Shown: positions 48,561 to 61,059 of the stretch, piece by piece
Layout: each line of letters starts with the position of its first letter
Position numbering within the stretch: position 1 is the stretch's first letter
Assembly: GCF_030272615.1 (NCBI RefSeq)
Contig: NC_081412.1
Location: forward strand, 665,364,352-665,428,351
Reading direction: 5' to 3'
Source: Cryptomeria japonica
Lineage: Eukaryota; Streptophyta; Pinopsida; Cupressales; Cupressaceae
DNA length: 64,000 nt
Position numbers and translations under genes: made by a program
Notes under the pieces: generated by a model
Database searches by the model: none
Told to the model about the DNA's origin: nothing
Seen by the model: the letters and a program-made list of their open reading frames with translations, nothing else

Positions 48561-48900
48561 ATAGGTGTGTTATGACCCGTTGGAGCAGAATTTTTGAATT
48601 CTTCTATGAATTCAATTCTGAAGGGATGACCGAAGCATGCGGTATCAATGTTGCAGTTAAGAGCCTGACTACTGTATATGATCTCGCATAAATTGAATGA
48701 AGGCATCATTTTGAAGAGTTGTTGCAGAGAAGCAGTTGTAGAGAAAATTTCTTCAAGACAAGAACAAAATTCTTCAAGTCGGGAATAGGTTCTCTTGTAC
48801 TCTTGCTTGGCAATTACTTGACAGTATGTTTTAATTGGGGTTTTGATTTGTTACAGAACAGTTGGGGCTAGTAATTAAATTGCTTGCATAGTTTTTTAAG

Positions 48901-51900
48901 ATGGCACCTAAAAGAGAGTTCTCAGGAAAGGTTAATTACCAAGAGAGGGATATCTATGATGATTTCCTAGAATAGTTGACAATGTCAACCAATGTAGCAG
49001 CAAAAGTAAAAGAGTTAGTGCTAAGAGCCCCTCGCCTAAAAATAGGAGAAGGATTGTATGACAAGGGAAATTGGCTAAGAGACCCTCAAATTGGGTTGTC
49101 TGGGTTGGGATTATTTAAGGTTGGATTTGGTATGAGAAACTCCCCATCCCCAATGAACAGTATCTGGGAGTTGGATGTAGGCAAATTGGTGGTCCCTGGA
49201 GTATTCATGGATGTGGATCTCCTAACCTAGATTACACACAACTATGACCCAGTCACAAGGTGTGTTAAGGATATAAGTGGGAAAACCCTCATTGAAATAA
49301 ATAATGAGGAGTTCAGAAATGCTTTTGGGCCTAGTGAATTTACCAATTTTTTAGAACCTATTAACTTTAAATCACTAGCTTAGGTTTACAGTGTGCAGAG
49401 GAACCACCTTAGAAATGGGCCTCTTAAAGAATTCTTTGCAAAGATAGGTGGATTAAGAGTTGTAGGACCCAATACTGAGGAGCCCTTCTCTTTAAATCTA
49501 TTCACCCTTAGGGCCAAGGGATTATACTAGTCACTCTGCCAAATTTTAGGAGAAGATGCTGAAGCAAACATGCCAACTCATTACATGTTAATGATTGCTC
49601 AAATTTTGAATCCTTCTCTGGCAGTGACCTTTGATTATGCCTCCTATATCACTGATGCCATCCATGAAGGCTTGATAGGGATAAAGAATGGGAAAGTGGA
49701 TAAGCCTTTTGGATGGTACTCCCTCCTCATGCATTTATTTTTATTCAAGGGTGGTGACTATTTTGCAAGTGGAATGGATATTGTGAAAGAGAAAGATGGA
49801 GAGAAGATGCCAGTGTAGTTATGGAGTACAGTGTTGTCATGGGATAGAGAAGATGCTAGCTACTTAAGGTTTGATAAGTGTTTTGCATCCAAGATTAGGA
49901 CTCTTATCTGTTCAGAGAATCCAAGAGTCCCTGAGGTTTGTTTGGAATTCATTAGGCCAAAAGAGTTTGCTAAGAATGTTAAAATTGTCCACAATTGGGG
50001 TGATATCTACTTATACCCTATCTCCACATTTTTCAGAGTATATGGTTTCAAAGGCACTCCATTTTTGTTGCCCTATCAGGTCCCTCTCAAAGTGGGAATT
50101 ACAGAAGTCCTTAGGCAGATTGGTAGTGTGCAAGAGGCAGAGCTAACAGGTAGAGGTAAAGGGACCATTTTCCCTATAGTAAATATAGCTCATCAATTTG
50201 TAATAACTAAAGGAGGTTGGAAGTGTTTTGAAGATTTCCTTCGACCTTACCATTTATCAACTGCAGTATCCAGGTGTGTCGACCCTGAATATTTCTTCAA
50301 CGACATGTTTAGAAAGAGGGCAATATGCAGAGGTAGACCCCACCAATTCTAGTTCCCTGAGGACCTCATTAGGAATGAGTTTGATTTAGATGAGCAAGAG
50401 CTGAGGAAAGAAAAGTGGGTGGCCTACAAGAAGGCCTTAGACTTTGTGCACCAATTTGACACTAGCTATGACCCTTTGTCTAGCTTTCACCCCTTTGAAG
50501 AGAAAGTAAAATTCTTAATTCTTTGTTTTGAGGATGTGATGCAGACATTGAAAGAAAAGAGGGAGGTTGTAATTAAGAACAACTCTGAGAAAGCAAGACT
50601 AGTTCTAATTAGGTCTACATCTGCTAGAGCAATCCCTCCTGGTGATTACATGTTACATAAGAAGTCCAACTACAGTGTGTTGATGCCAACAACAGGGGAG
50701 CCTTCTACCTCAAAAGGGAAGAGGAAGATACAGGATTTCATTGACATTTAGGACAGCCCAAAGAAACAAAGAATGGGAAAGGAAGTACAATCTGATGAAC
50801 CCTTGTATTCCCCATCTCAATCCCCTATTCATATAGGAGATGAGCAGGCAGCAGTTGAGAAACTGTTACAATTAGGCAGTCTTGGAGAGATAGCATACAC
50901 CTATGATGAAGTGGAAGAGGGAATGCCAGAAGAGCCCCTTACTGCTGAGATGAACATTACCACTAATGAGTTCAAAGGCCAGGAGTGGGATCCTGAGATC
51001 AAGCAAGCCAGTGAGGATTTATTGGCTGATAATAACTTTGTCACATCAGGAGCTTTCATGCAATTTGTGTGGAAGCAGAATATTGACAAATTTAATGCTA
51101 GGTATGAAAAGAGGAAAGGTGAGCAGCCCCACAAGGATCCAGCTATGGTGGAGGAAGATATAAAGTGAGAAATGGTTGATGAGTTTAAGACCATCACTCC
51201 TGAGCAAGGAAGAGACATGGTGGCATAGGTTGGGGTACTCATTCTCCCTGAATGGGACATAGCATATGCCTTGGTTTTAGAGGCAGTAAGAAAGGAGACC
51301 AAACCTATGGAGGGAGTCTCTTTTAGCAAGGATAATGTTGCCCTGGTCATGTGGTCTCTTAAAAGAGATGAAAATAGAAGGAATAAGGACACCCCAGGGT
51401 CAAGTTACCTTGGAGGGATGATAGTGAAAAGAGTGCAGAGCACTGGGGTAGTGGAAGCTGCTAGCAGTGTGCTAGAGACTGCAAATTTTAGTGTTGTAGT
51501 AGTAGAAAGAGAGGCAAAAGAAAAGGTAGATCACCAAGCTAAGCTGGAGACAGTTTTAAAAGCTTATAATAGTGCCAAAGAAGAGGTAAGGGGTAAAGAT
51601 AGCATCATTGCTAAGTTACAAAGCCAGTTGGCAAGACAATACCATCAAGGTGAGTCCTCAACATTGATGATCTCCTCTTCTCCTACAAGGCCTCCACCTA
51701 CCAGCCCCATTATTGAATTCCTACCATCTCCAGCACCTTCTAGTTCTTAGTTGACTGGGATCACTCCCCATGAATTGGAGAATCTAAAATAGGCTTAGGC
51801 CCTGTATGCAAAGAAATATGAAGAGAGAGTAAGGGCTACAATTTTAAGTTTTGCCAACACTATAGGGTCCTCACTAATATACAATAACATGAGTAAGATC

Positions 51901-52521
51901 TTGGAAATGTGGAATGAGCTAAATGGAGACAAGGTTGTCTTGATGCCTCTTTTTGACAAGTGGAAACCCAAAGAGTAGGATATAGAACTTATTTGTATAT
52001 CTTATGATAAGGTAGGGGTTGACCCCATTATTAAAGCTACTTATGATATGACAAAGGATCTAGCAAAGATAGCTAAAGGGGCAGACAATGCAGATAGAAA
52101 GATCAACCTGTACAAGAAGGAGTACACAAATCAAGTTTTTGAATTACTCCCAGGAGGTTTTGTTAGTCCAATTCAATTAAAGGACAAACAAATATGGCTT
52201 AAGGAATTAGAAGCCAAATTGTCATTAAGAATAAAAGGAATTATTAGTTTAGAGGATGTCTCCATATTTATCAAAACAATTGAGGAGATTGAGAAAATCA
52301 AATCTCACTATGGTTTTTTGAATTCAGAGGTCAAAAAAATGAGGAACTCTTGGAAAAGATTAGCCAAGACAAAAGAAAAAGTGATTAACTTCTCATGGCC
52401 TACTGATGAGGTGTATCAGGAATGGACAAGAAAATATGGAGTGCTGGATGTGAAGCAGTTAGAAGATGTTGCAACAGAACAACAAGTGGAAGAGGCCATG
52501 GATATTGAAAAGGACTTGTAA
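48901..52521 (+). pseudogene. 1207-codon reading frame of unknown function with 13 premature stops
   Basis: One frame runs from the ATG at 48901 (MAPKREFSGKVNYQERDIYD) to TAA at 52519-52521 without any frameshift. It is broken only by 12 TAG codons (48973, 49228, 49381, 49528, 49816, 50350, 50749, 51226, 51748, 51790, 51796, 51976) and one TGA (51166). The N-terminal part includes HYMLMIAQILNPSLAVTFDY and KPFGWYSLLMHLFLFKGGDY. The central part has FRVYGFKGTPFLLPYQVPLK. A Lys-rich stretch (SKGKRKIQDF) lies near 50720. A coiled-coil-like segment (KAYNSAKEEVRGKDSIIAKL) lies at about 51560, before a Ser/Pro-rich linker. The C-terminal part (52048-52521) is Lys/Glu-rich and helical in character. 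I do not recognise a domain. The style is loosely like plant transposon-borne proteins, perhaps gag-like. It is the only protein of its element. Confidence 0.8.
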
Positions 52522-54344
52522 CCGCATTTGGAAAAGGTTTTGTAACTTCTTCCTAAAAAGTAATGATTCTAACAAACTCTCCTAGGAAAGTCTGAAGCTT
52601 TGTATGAATCCATATTATTATAAATGGATACCAGGACTAGTAAAAAAAAGAGGATCGCAAGGAATTGTAAGAAAATGTTGTAGAAATTTATCTAAGCTTT
52701 TTTCAGGACTTAATGGAGAATATTCAAATGTTTTTGTAATACTTTCAGAAGTAAATATCAATACATAGACCATTGGTTTTGAGTTTAAACTTTGTGTTGT
52801 CTTCAAGTATGTTTGCAAATGTTTACTGTTCATTTTGAGTAATCTAGGGTTATTTCTTTTGAATATGGGTTGTAAGGCAATTCCAAGTAGATGTGCTTCT
52901 TACCTTTTGTCTTCAGGAGGGGAATTAAATATGCAGGAATCATTTTTACCAGTAAATTCTTTGTGGGATACTTTGAATTTTGATGAACACAGCTTAGTTC
53001 GGTACGAATAAATTCTTATGTATGTCAGGCATGTATAGGGATCTACAGAAGCCAAACTGATAAGATGTGTGGGGATATTTGATTGTGGAAGTATTATTTG
53101 AACTTAGATGACTCTATGGCCTTGGATAAGGCACTGGTATCTATTAAGGTTATCTTTTACATATCTTGTAGGTCAACATTGAACATGAGTACAAGTTTCA
53201 TTTCTTTGCTTCAGTTGGTTTTAAGGTGATAAGATCCACTAGTTTTCAGAGTAGTTTGTTGTGGATTTATCTTTTAAGAGTGTGAATTCAGTTCACAAAG
53301 GTATACCCGCCTGAACTTTTGACAAGTTCGAAGTGTAGAACATTAATCAAACCTTGTCATACATTGTCCTGAAAGTTTCCTTCTCATTGATCTCTCTTTT
53401 GCATACAGAGTTTATCATATTACTACAAGGATTTTAAAGGGAATCAAATTTTGAGAACAACAATCCCGCCAACCACTTTGGGTGTGGCCCCCACTCAAAA
53501 GCCACTCTCTCTCCTATGACACTAACAGGAAAGGTCTCTCTATGAAAACTCTATGGTGAAACTGACAGCCATCTCTAATCCTAACATAACACAGGTGAAG
53601 GATTCACAGTCACTAACCCAGGATTGACCATTTGGAAACATAACACACACTGGCTCACATCGACATGGTTTAAACAATGACACCTAACTAAGGGGTATAC
53701 ATCATTCGACAAAATGACAACTCACCAGAATTGCAACGAATTTTAAACTTGACTGCAATTACTATAACACAAGATCCTAAACAGGCAATCTTTTCTTAAA
53801 GCAGTCAAAAAGCATAAAATACTTGCAATAAAGATTTTCCAGAAATAAAGAAATTACATCTATATTAATATAAGGAAAACACTAAAGTCACATGTCTAAT
53901 AAGGTTAATTAAACCCACATTTAAAATTTAATCCCCCAATCATTTGATTATGATTAAATCATAATTTACCCAAATTGACTATAACCATAATCTAAATTTA
54001 ATTCCTATTTAAATATATATATATAATAATATAATATAATTTCAATATAATTATCTATTCATCGAATATAATATTATATAATCATATTATATTAACATAT
54101 ATAAAAATATAATATTTAAAGTTTAAAAAAAAGGAAACACATTTATTTCCAAAATCATGATTAAGCTTTTATTTTCCAAAATACATAGTTAAAACAATAA
54201 TCAAAATAATATTAATATATATATTATTATTATCAATATTATTAAATATATATTATTAATTCTATATATATATATATTTTTAAACTAAAAAAAATATGAA
54301 TCTAAATTGCGGGGGGGGAGCGTTGTTTCTTGTTTTAGCAAGGA

Positions 54345-54478
54345 CGGTGCCCCTGCTGCTACCAAAGGTAGCAAGTGCTACCTTACGGTAGCAGGTGCTA
54401 CTGCAGGGTAGCACTGCTACCTTATGGTAGCAGGCGCTACTATACAGTAGCACTGCTACCGTGGGGTAGCAAGCTCCT
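54345..54478. repeat. GCTACC/GGTAGC minisatellite, expanded allele
   Basis: Multiple alternating GGTAGCA and TGCTACC units form a self-complementary run. It is longer than the matching site at 38700-38812 in the other LTR, showing change after insertion. Confidence 0.85.
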
Positions 54479-56395
54479 CCTCGCCCTCCATTATTTTTTC
54501 TTCACTAATTTTTTTTATAATTTTTTTTTAAAATCTCAATTCATAAAAATGAATTAATAGAGATTTTAATTCTCTATTCTGCACACTCTGAGACAACAGA
54601 GTTAAATAAAACACAATTAAATTAACTAAATTCTTATAAAATTGAATAAAACCAACATATTAAATTTACTCACTGGTAAAGAATTTTGCCAGAAAACACA
54701 ATCTCTGAGATAAAACAGAGATGAGAAAAAGCTTCACAAAACAAACAATTTCATTCCCAAAATCAAATTGACTGGGAATGAAATTGATTGTCATTCCCCA
54801 ATTGGATTTTCTTTTTCCAAACAAGAATGGGAGAAGAATAATTAACTCAGAACTTTCCCCAATATTGAAAATTACCAGGAAGAATTTTTATTTAAACAAA
54901 TCAAGACACAAAGGGAAATTCTTCGCAAAATTTTGCCAACATGACTCTACCCAAAATCACAAAAATTAAAAGCTACAATCACCAGGAAATCAAATTCTTT
55001 GCATAATCAAAATGAAGAAATGGATTTTAAACCAAAACTTCTCATGAAATTGATTTGGGAGAGTTTGAAGTTGCATTTTAATAACAAAATTGATTGAGAT
55101 TTTTCAATAAACCTCATAGCAACTAAATCCATAACCCAACACTCATTTAATCAAACTTTTAACAACACCCAGAAGAAGGAAACGAAACATATATTTTTAA
55201 AACAACAAAGTAGAAACCATCCAACCTATGGAGCTTCCTTCAACAAATTACCAGACCAAAACCAAAATCTTCCTTCCAAAACAATTTTCCAAAATTTTCC
55301 TCCTCCCAAAAACAAGCATCCACTTCCAAAAATATTTACAGGGATAAATAGGAAAAATATTTTAACCTAAACTTTTAGGTTGAAATATTTTTCTCACCAA
55401 AAAAAATATTTAAATAATCAAATTGACTTTATCTATTTTCTTTCAAAGTAAATGGAAATTTCCTTATTTTGAAAAAAAATACATTTCTCCCATCATGAAA
55501 TTTAATCAACTTTTCAACAAAGATGAAAATCAATAATTTAACTCTATTTTTATTTTTTTCTTTCAATCTAAAAGCAATAGAATTAACTTTATTTATTTTA
55601 TTTTTCTATATGATTTAAATATAGTTACTTTTCCAAAATAAAATAACTATTGATTTAAATCTAATAAATTAACCAAATAAACTAAGTTCAAGACATAAAG
55701 GCATAATAATGTATAAATTGCTTATACCAACAATGAAATGCCAACTTAAACTTAAAGAAATAATCAAACCCACTAGGCATGCAAACCAATGAAAATACAA
55801 GAAGACTCCGAAAAAAGTCACACAAACAAGACTCGAAGACCGAACAAAAAGAACGGACGACTGACTGACAACACTCACAAGAGTAGACTGGGGGTAAGAA
55901 TTGGGGTCAAAAACTATCTCCTCTACTCCCATCAGACATATAAGACATGCTCAGACCTGTGAAGCCAAGTGGAGACGATACCCCATACCTACTCGGTACT
56001 TGTACCTATAATATCCTGCATCCTCGAATCACACATGCATGTATATAAATATAGAATACATGGCACACACACCAATGAAGGAGAATCATGACATTCCCTG
56101 TCTCACCGAAGTGAGTGAAGGAAAATCATCCCCTTGCATCCAATACATTTGTAAACATGCAACATATATATGACACATTGCATAGATAAAGTAAAGTGTT
56201 AGTACAATGCAATAATCCATAAATGCTACAATCACAAGTACTGAAATATTGTAAATAAATCATGCATCTCATATCCAGATAAACATGAAATAATATCAAA
56301 TATGTCTGAATAATGTTTAGCAGAAATGTATCAACTAAAAAGTAAACTGCAACAAAATATCAGTCTAATAAGTCCAATCGAGAAGGGGTACTACA

Positions 56396-58752
56396 TGACC
56401 CCTAACAACATCATATAGTTTCCTATGGGGTCAGAAGACACCATATGGCCCCTTATGACACAATACAACCCTTTAGGATATAAAATAAACCCTAATGACA
56501 CCTAAGGGTTAATATAGTTTCCTAAGGGGTCATAGGACACCTTATGACTCCTTAGCACACCATACGACCCATAACGACACCATATGGTGTCCTAAGGTGT
56601 CATATGGTATCCTTAGGGGTCATAGAACACCATATGACCCCTTAGGACACCATACAACACATAACAACACCAAATGGTGTCCTAAGGGGTCATATGGCAT
56701 CCTAAGGGGTCATAGGACACCATATGACCCCTTAGGACATAATACGACCCCTTAGAACACAAAATAAACCATAAGGACACCTAAGGGGTCATATAGTTTC
56801 CTAAGGGGTCATAGGACACCATATGACTCCTTAGCACACCATACAACCTCTAACGACGCCATATGGTGTCCTAATGGGTCATATGGTGTCCTAAGGGGTC
56901 ATAGAACACCATATGAGCCCTTAAGAAACCATAGGACACATAAAAACATCAAATGGTGTCCTAAGGGGTCATATGACACCATATGACCCCTTAGGAGACC
57001 ATATGACCCATAACAACACCATATGATGTCCTAAGGAGTCATATAACACCATATGACCCCTTAGGACACCATATGACCCATAACGATATCATATGGTTTC
57101 CTAAGTGATTATAAGACACCATATGACCACTTAGAACACAATATGACCCCTAATGACATCATATAGTGTCCTAAGGGGTCATAGGACACCATATAACCCC
57201 TTATGACACAATATGACCCCTAACAGTGTCATATAGTGTCCTAAGGGGTCATATGGTGTCCTAAGGGGTTATAGAACACCATATGACCCCTTAGGACACC
57301 ATAAGACCCATAACAACACCATATGATGTCCTAAGGGGTCATATGGTGTCCTAAAGGGTCACGGGACACCATATGACCTCTTAGGACATGGTATGACCCC
57401 TAACAAAACCTAATGGATCATATGGTGTCTAAGGGGGTATACGATTTCTTGTGACCCCTTAGGACATAATATGACCTCTTAGCACACCATACAAACCCCA
57501 ATGACACCTTATGGTTTCGTAAGGGGTCATCGGACACCATATGACCCATTCGGACACAATATGACCCCTAACAATACCTAAGGGGTCATATGGTGTTCTA
57601 AGGGGTCATAAGATACCATATGACCCCTTAACACACCATACTACCGCTAATGACACCATATGGTGTCCTAAAGGCTCATAGAACACCATATGACCCCTTA
57701 GGACACAATAAGACCCATAACAACATCATATTGTGTCCTAAGGTGTCATCTGGTGTCCTAAAGGTTCATGAGACACCATATGACCCTTTAGAACACAATA
57801 TGACCCCTAATGACATCTTAGGGGTCAAATGGTGTCTTAATGAGTCATATGATGTCCTATGGCCCTTTAAGATACAATATGACCCCTTAGCACAACATAT
57901 AACCCCTAACGATGCCATATGGTATCGTAAGGGGTTATAAGATGCGATATGGTATCCTAAGGTGTTAGAAGATACCATATGACCCGTTAGGACACAATAT
58001 GACCCCTAACAACACCCAAGGGGTCATAGGACACCATATGAACCCTTAGGATGTCATATGACCACTTAGGATACCATATGACCCATTAGGTATCCTAAGT
58101 GGTCATATGATGTTGTATGACCCCTTAAGACACAATATGACCCCTTATCACACCATACAACCCCTAACAACACCATATGGTTTCCTAAGGGGTAATATGA
58201 CACCATATGACCCGTTAGAACACAATATGACCCCAAATGATACCTAAGAGATCATATTGTGTCCTAAGGGGTCATATGGTATCCTAAGAGATCATATGGT
58301 GTCCTAAAGGGTCATAGGACACCATATGACCCCTTAGGACACTATACAATCCATAGGACACCATATGACCCCTTAGGACACAATATGACCCCTAACGACA
58401 CCTTCGGGGTCATATGGTGTCCTCAGTGGTCATATGATATCTTATCACCCCTTAGCACACCATACAAACCCTAACAACACCATATGGTGTCCTAAGGGGT
58501 CATAGGATACCATATGACTCCTACCCCTTAGGACACCATACGATCCATAAGAACACCATATAATGTTTTACGGAGTCATATGGTGTCTTAAGAGGTGATA
58601 GGACACCATGTGACCCTTTAAGACACCATATGACCCCTTAGCACACTATATGACCCCTAACAATATCATATGGTGTCCTAAGGGTTCATAGGACACCATA
58701 TGACTCATTAGGACACAATATGACCCCTAACGATACCTAAGGATTCATATGG
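56396..58752. repeat. Self-complementary satellite array, right part
   Basis: The same monomers as 34737-36927, with the same pairing of ACACCATATGACCCC and its complement. The two blocks were one array of about 4.5 kb before the gypsy insertion. The array fades at about 58752. Confidence 0.93.
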
Positions 58753-59820
58753 TAAAGTTAGAGGTGAGGATAGGTATGATAGAGAGATGGCATTTGGGGA
58801 AGAGAGAATTAGAGAGAGTTGGGGGTAATTAGGGGTTGGGAGGAGAGGGGGGATGGGAAAGTATCAACAAATAGAGAGAAGGAGAGATGAGGAGAGAGGT
58901 TCAAAGAGAGAGGTCTAGAGAGAAGGTAATTAGGGTAAGGGGAGGGGGGAGAGAGAGGGAGGGAGTATCAACAAAGGAAGAGGGGGGAGAGATGGGGAGA
59001 GAGCCCCCTGATTACCCTCTCTCTAGTCCATCTCTTTGTTAATACTTACCTCTTCCCCTCTGCTCCCCCTAATTATCCTCTCTTTATCACTCTCTTCACC
59101 TCTCTCCACATCTCTCCCTCTCTCCTTTTGTTGATACTTACTCTTCTCCCTCTCTTCTTATCCGATAATTACACCCAACTCTCTCTCACATTATTTATTT
59201 CCCTCAATTACCCTCGATCACCTCTCTTCTCCTGTGGGTTTATAGATACTTCTCTCTCCCCCTCTCCCCACCCCCTAATTACTCTCTATGTCTCTCTTCA
59301 CCTCTATCTCCATCTCTCTTCTCTCTTTGTTTATACTTTCCCCTCTCCCCCTCTCCTCCTACCCCCTAATAATCTCAAACTCTCCCTCTCATTCTCTCTT
59401 CACCCCAATCACCCCGTCCCTCTCTCTCTTTGCCTTCCACCTAATTACCTCTACCTCTCTCTCTCACAATCTCTCTTCCCCCCAATTAATCTCTCCTTCT
59501 CACCTCTCTCCCGCTCTCCTTTTTTGATACTTCCCTACACCTCTTATTGTCCCCTCTGAATTTTGTTCATAGAGATGAGAAGGAAATGCAAAGAGACTAG
59601 TCTAGATCTTAGGGAAGCGAGAATGACATAGAGGAGGAAATTATGAAGAGGTATAAATATAAGCACCTTGTAGAGATTAAGAGAATGAATGAGGTATTCA
59701 ATGATAGTTAGAGATATAGGTCTAGAGAAAGATGTATAAATATGGACAAAAGAGAGGGAGAAAGAAACAAACAGGTGGAGTGATAGGTTTAGGAGAGAGA
59801 GGTGGAGAAAGGAACAAACA
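58753..59820. repeat. Alternating polypurine and polypyrimidine tracts
   Basis: 58755-59005 is purine-rich (GAGAGAGATGG, GGGGGGAGAGAG), 59010-59560 is pyrimidine-rich (CTCTCTCCCTC), and 59560-59820 is purine-rich again. Adjacent halves are partly complementary. The Ser/Leu/Pro-rich frames here (59128-59559) come from composition. Confidence 0.88.
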
Positions 59821-59984
59821 TAGATAACATGGTTTATCAAAATTTATCAAACTCAATAAAATTCATAAATTTAATATTATTAATTAATTACTTATTTAGT
59901 TTGTTTTGGATGATTGTTACAAAAATTCATGCAATAGGGAAATCATATGAAAAAGTCATGAGTTTTTTATGTTTTAAAAATGAA

Positions 59985-61053
59985 GGATGAATTTATAAAT
60001 GAATTATAATTATTTTTTAAAACAAAAAATTGAAAATATAACTATTCCATATCACAGAGCTCTTAATTACCTTTCCAACGCCTATTAAAAATCAAAATTT
60101 TGATATAAAACGCAAAAGTTATGCCCAATTTACTAAAATATTTATTTTTATTTTTTCAAGAACGGATATCCGATTTTAAAACATAAATTTTTCCCTCCAT
60201 CTTTTCGTTTGGGTTTTCTTTGGGATTTGGCTTGGAAGTAAAAAGCCTGGAAAGTCAACTGAAAAAATGCGTTTTTCAGTATTCCTTGATTTTTCAGACT
60301 TTACACTAGTGGCTGACGACTTTTTTATAGCCAAAATTGATAAAACATAAAGTGTTTTTTAAGGAATTTCTCAGCTTTCCAACAATATAAGGCTTGTCTA
60401 TTTCAACTTTAATAAATAATTATTATTATTTTCTAATTCAATTCTGATAAAAGTCCTAATTGATAGACTAATTGAAAAATACTCATAACTTTCAAACCGC
60501 ATAACATTTTTTGAATCTGAAAAATGCATCACATCCTATGGTTCGTCTACTATAGGGAAAAAAATTTTAAAAAAAGAATTTCATAAGGTTTTGACCAAGT
60601 TAATATGGTCAGAGGTAGGAGTTTCTGAATTTCTGAAAAAGTTGGAGTAAACAATTCATAAATAATTATTTTCTTTATTAAAAATTATTAAAAAATATGT
60701 GTCACATCTGGACATGAGTCTAATGCTTATATTATAAATATTATAAAAAAATAGAATGATTTGGTTGCGATTAGGGTGGTCAAACATACACCTACTTCTT
60801 ATCTTTTTCCTGAAATTTTTGTACCATTGCATTGAAATTTGAAATTTTCATCAAATAGGATTTTTTTTTTTCAAAAAATGACTAGTAGCTTAAAAACTAA
60901 ATTCAATTTTCTATAGATTCTCTTCTTACATATTTTAAAAATAATGCTCATAACTTATTCAATTTTTCATGTCAAGTTGCATAACTCTGATTTTTTGAAA
61001 TTTCATTGCCACTTAAGGGCCTATTTTGGCACACCATGATCCTGCACATACCC
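59985..61053 (-). repeat. Right inverted terminal arm
   Basis: Its complement matches the left arm in two parts: 60985-61053 (outer end) and 59985-60300 (inner part). The middle (60300-60985) has no counterpart on the left and contains repeated CATAACTT / AAGTTATG words. It is an extra ~0.7 kb on this side, or a loss on the left. Confidence 0.7.
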
Positions 61054-61059
61054 ATAGAT

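Larger units (their letters stand above)
46598..53462 (+). mobile_element. 6.9-kb nested element of unknown type
   Basis: It interrupts the gypsy LTR between ATCCC (46593-46597) and ATCCC (53463-53467), a perfect 5-bp target duplication. The termini are TATTAT...ACAACA, which would be the common LTR ends TGTTGT...ACAACA if two G-to-A changes occurred. The element has a 2.3-kb leader with degenerate repeats, one long reading frame (48901-52521) and a 0.94-kb 3' region. AGGAGGGGAA at about 52916 could be a polypurine tract. No reverse transcriptase, integrase or transposase is seen, and I could not match a 5' to a 3' LTR. It is most likely a non-autonomous LTR-type element carrying its own protein. 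Confidence 0.7.
36928..56395 (-). mobile_element. Ty3/gypsy retrotransposon with 3.8-kb LTRs, minus strand
   Basis: The element is flanked by TGACT (36923-36927) and TGACC (56396-56400), a 5-bp target duplication with one change, inside the satellite. LTRs lie at 36928-40744 and 45571-56395, the latter split by a nested element. The internal region is 40745-45570 with gag and pol on the minus strand. The primer-binding site beside the 45571 LTR and the polypurine tract beside the 40744 LTR fix the orientation. The LTRs differ by several percent by eye, so the insertion is not recent. Coding regions are full of stops. Confidence 0.93.
45571..56395 (-). repeat. 5' LTR of the gypsy element, split by a nested insertion
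   Basis: LTR sequence spans 45571-46597 and 53463-56395, collinear with the LTR at 36928-40744. The gap holds a 6865-bp element. Small indels against the other LTR include an AT-rich segment near 53880-54020 and a longer GCTACC minisatellite. Confidence 0.93.
33160..61053. mobile_element. Large foldback-like element with long inverted termini
   Basis: The left end GGGTATGTGCAAGATCATGG (33160) matches the inverse of the right end (61034-61053, complement GGGTATGTGCAGGATCATGG). Inside, further blocks match in inverted order: GTGGCAATG, AAAATGGGCATAACTTTTG (left 33390) against the complement of 60100-60125, and GGTGTTGGAAAGGTAATT (left 33438) against the complement of 60070-60090. Both ends lead inward into polypyrimidine/polypurine tracts and then a satellite. 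The tetranucleotide ATAG flanks both ends (33156-33159, 61054-61057), a possible but weak target duplication. Without the gypsy insertion the element is about 8.4 kb. No transposase is seen inside, so it would be non-autonomous. Confidence 0.65.

Noticed and set aside
48901-52521. TAG read as a sense codon in the long frame
   Set aside because: One TGA is also present and neighbouring pseudogenes show similar TAG decay, so methylation-linked mutation is simpler.
34737-58752. Satellite blocks considered as a CRISPR-like or interspaced repeat array
   Set aside because: Monomers vary in length, occur in both orientations, have no unique spacers, and lie in plant nuclear DNA.
59128-59559. Ser/Leu/Pro-rich frame of 143 codons
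   Set aside because: Same cause: CT-rich composition.
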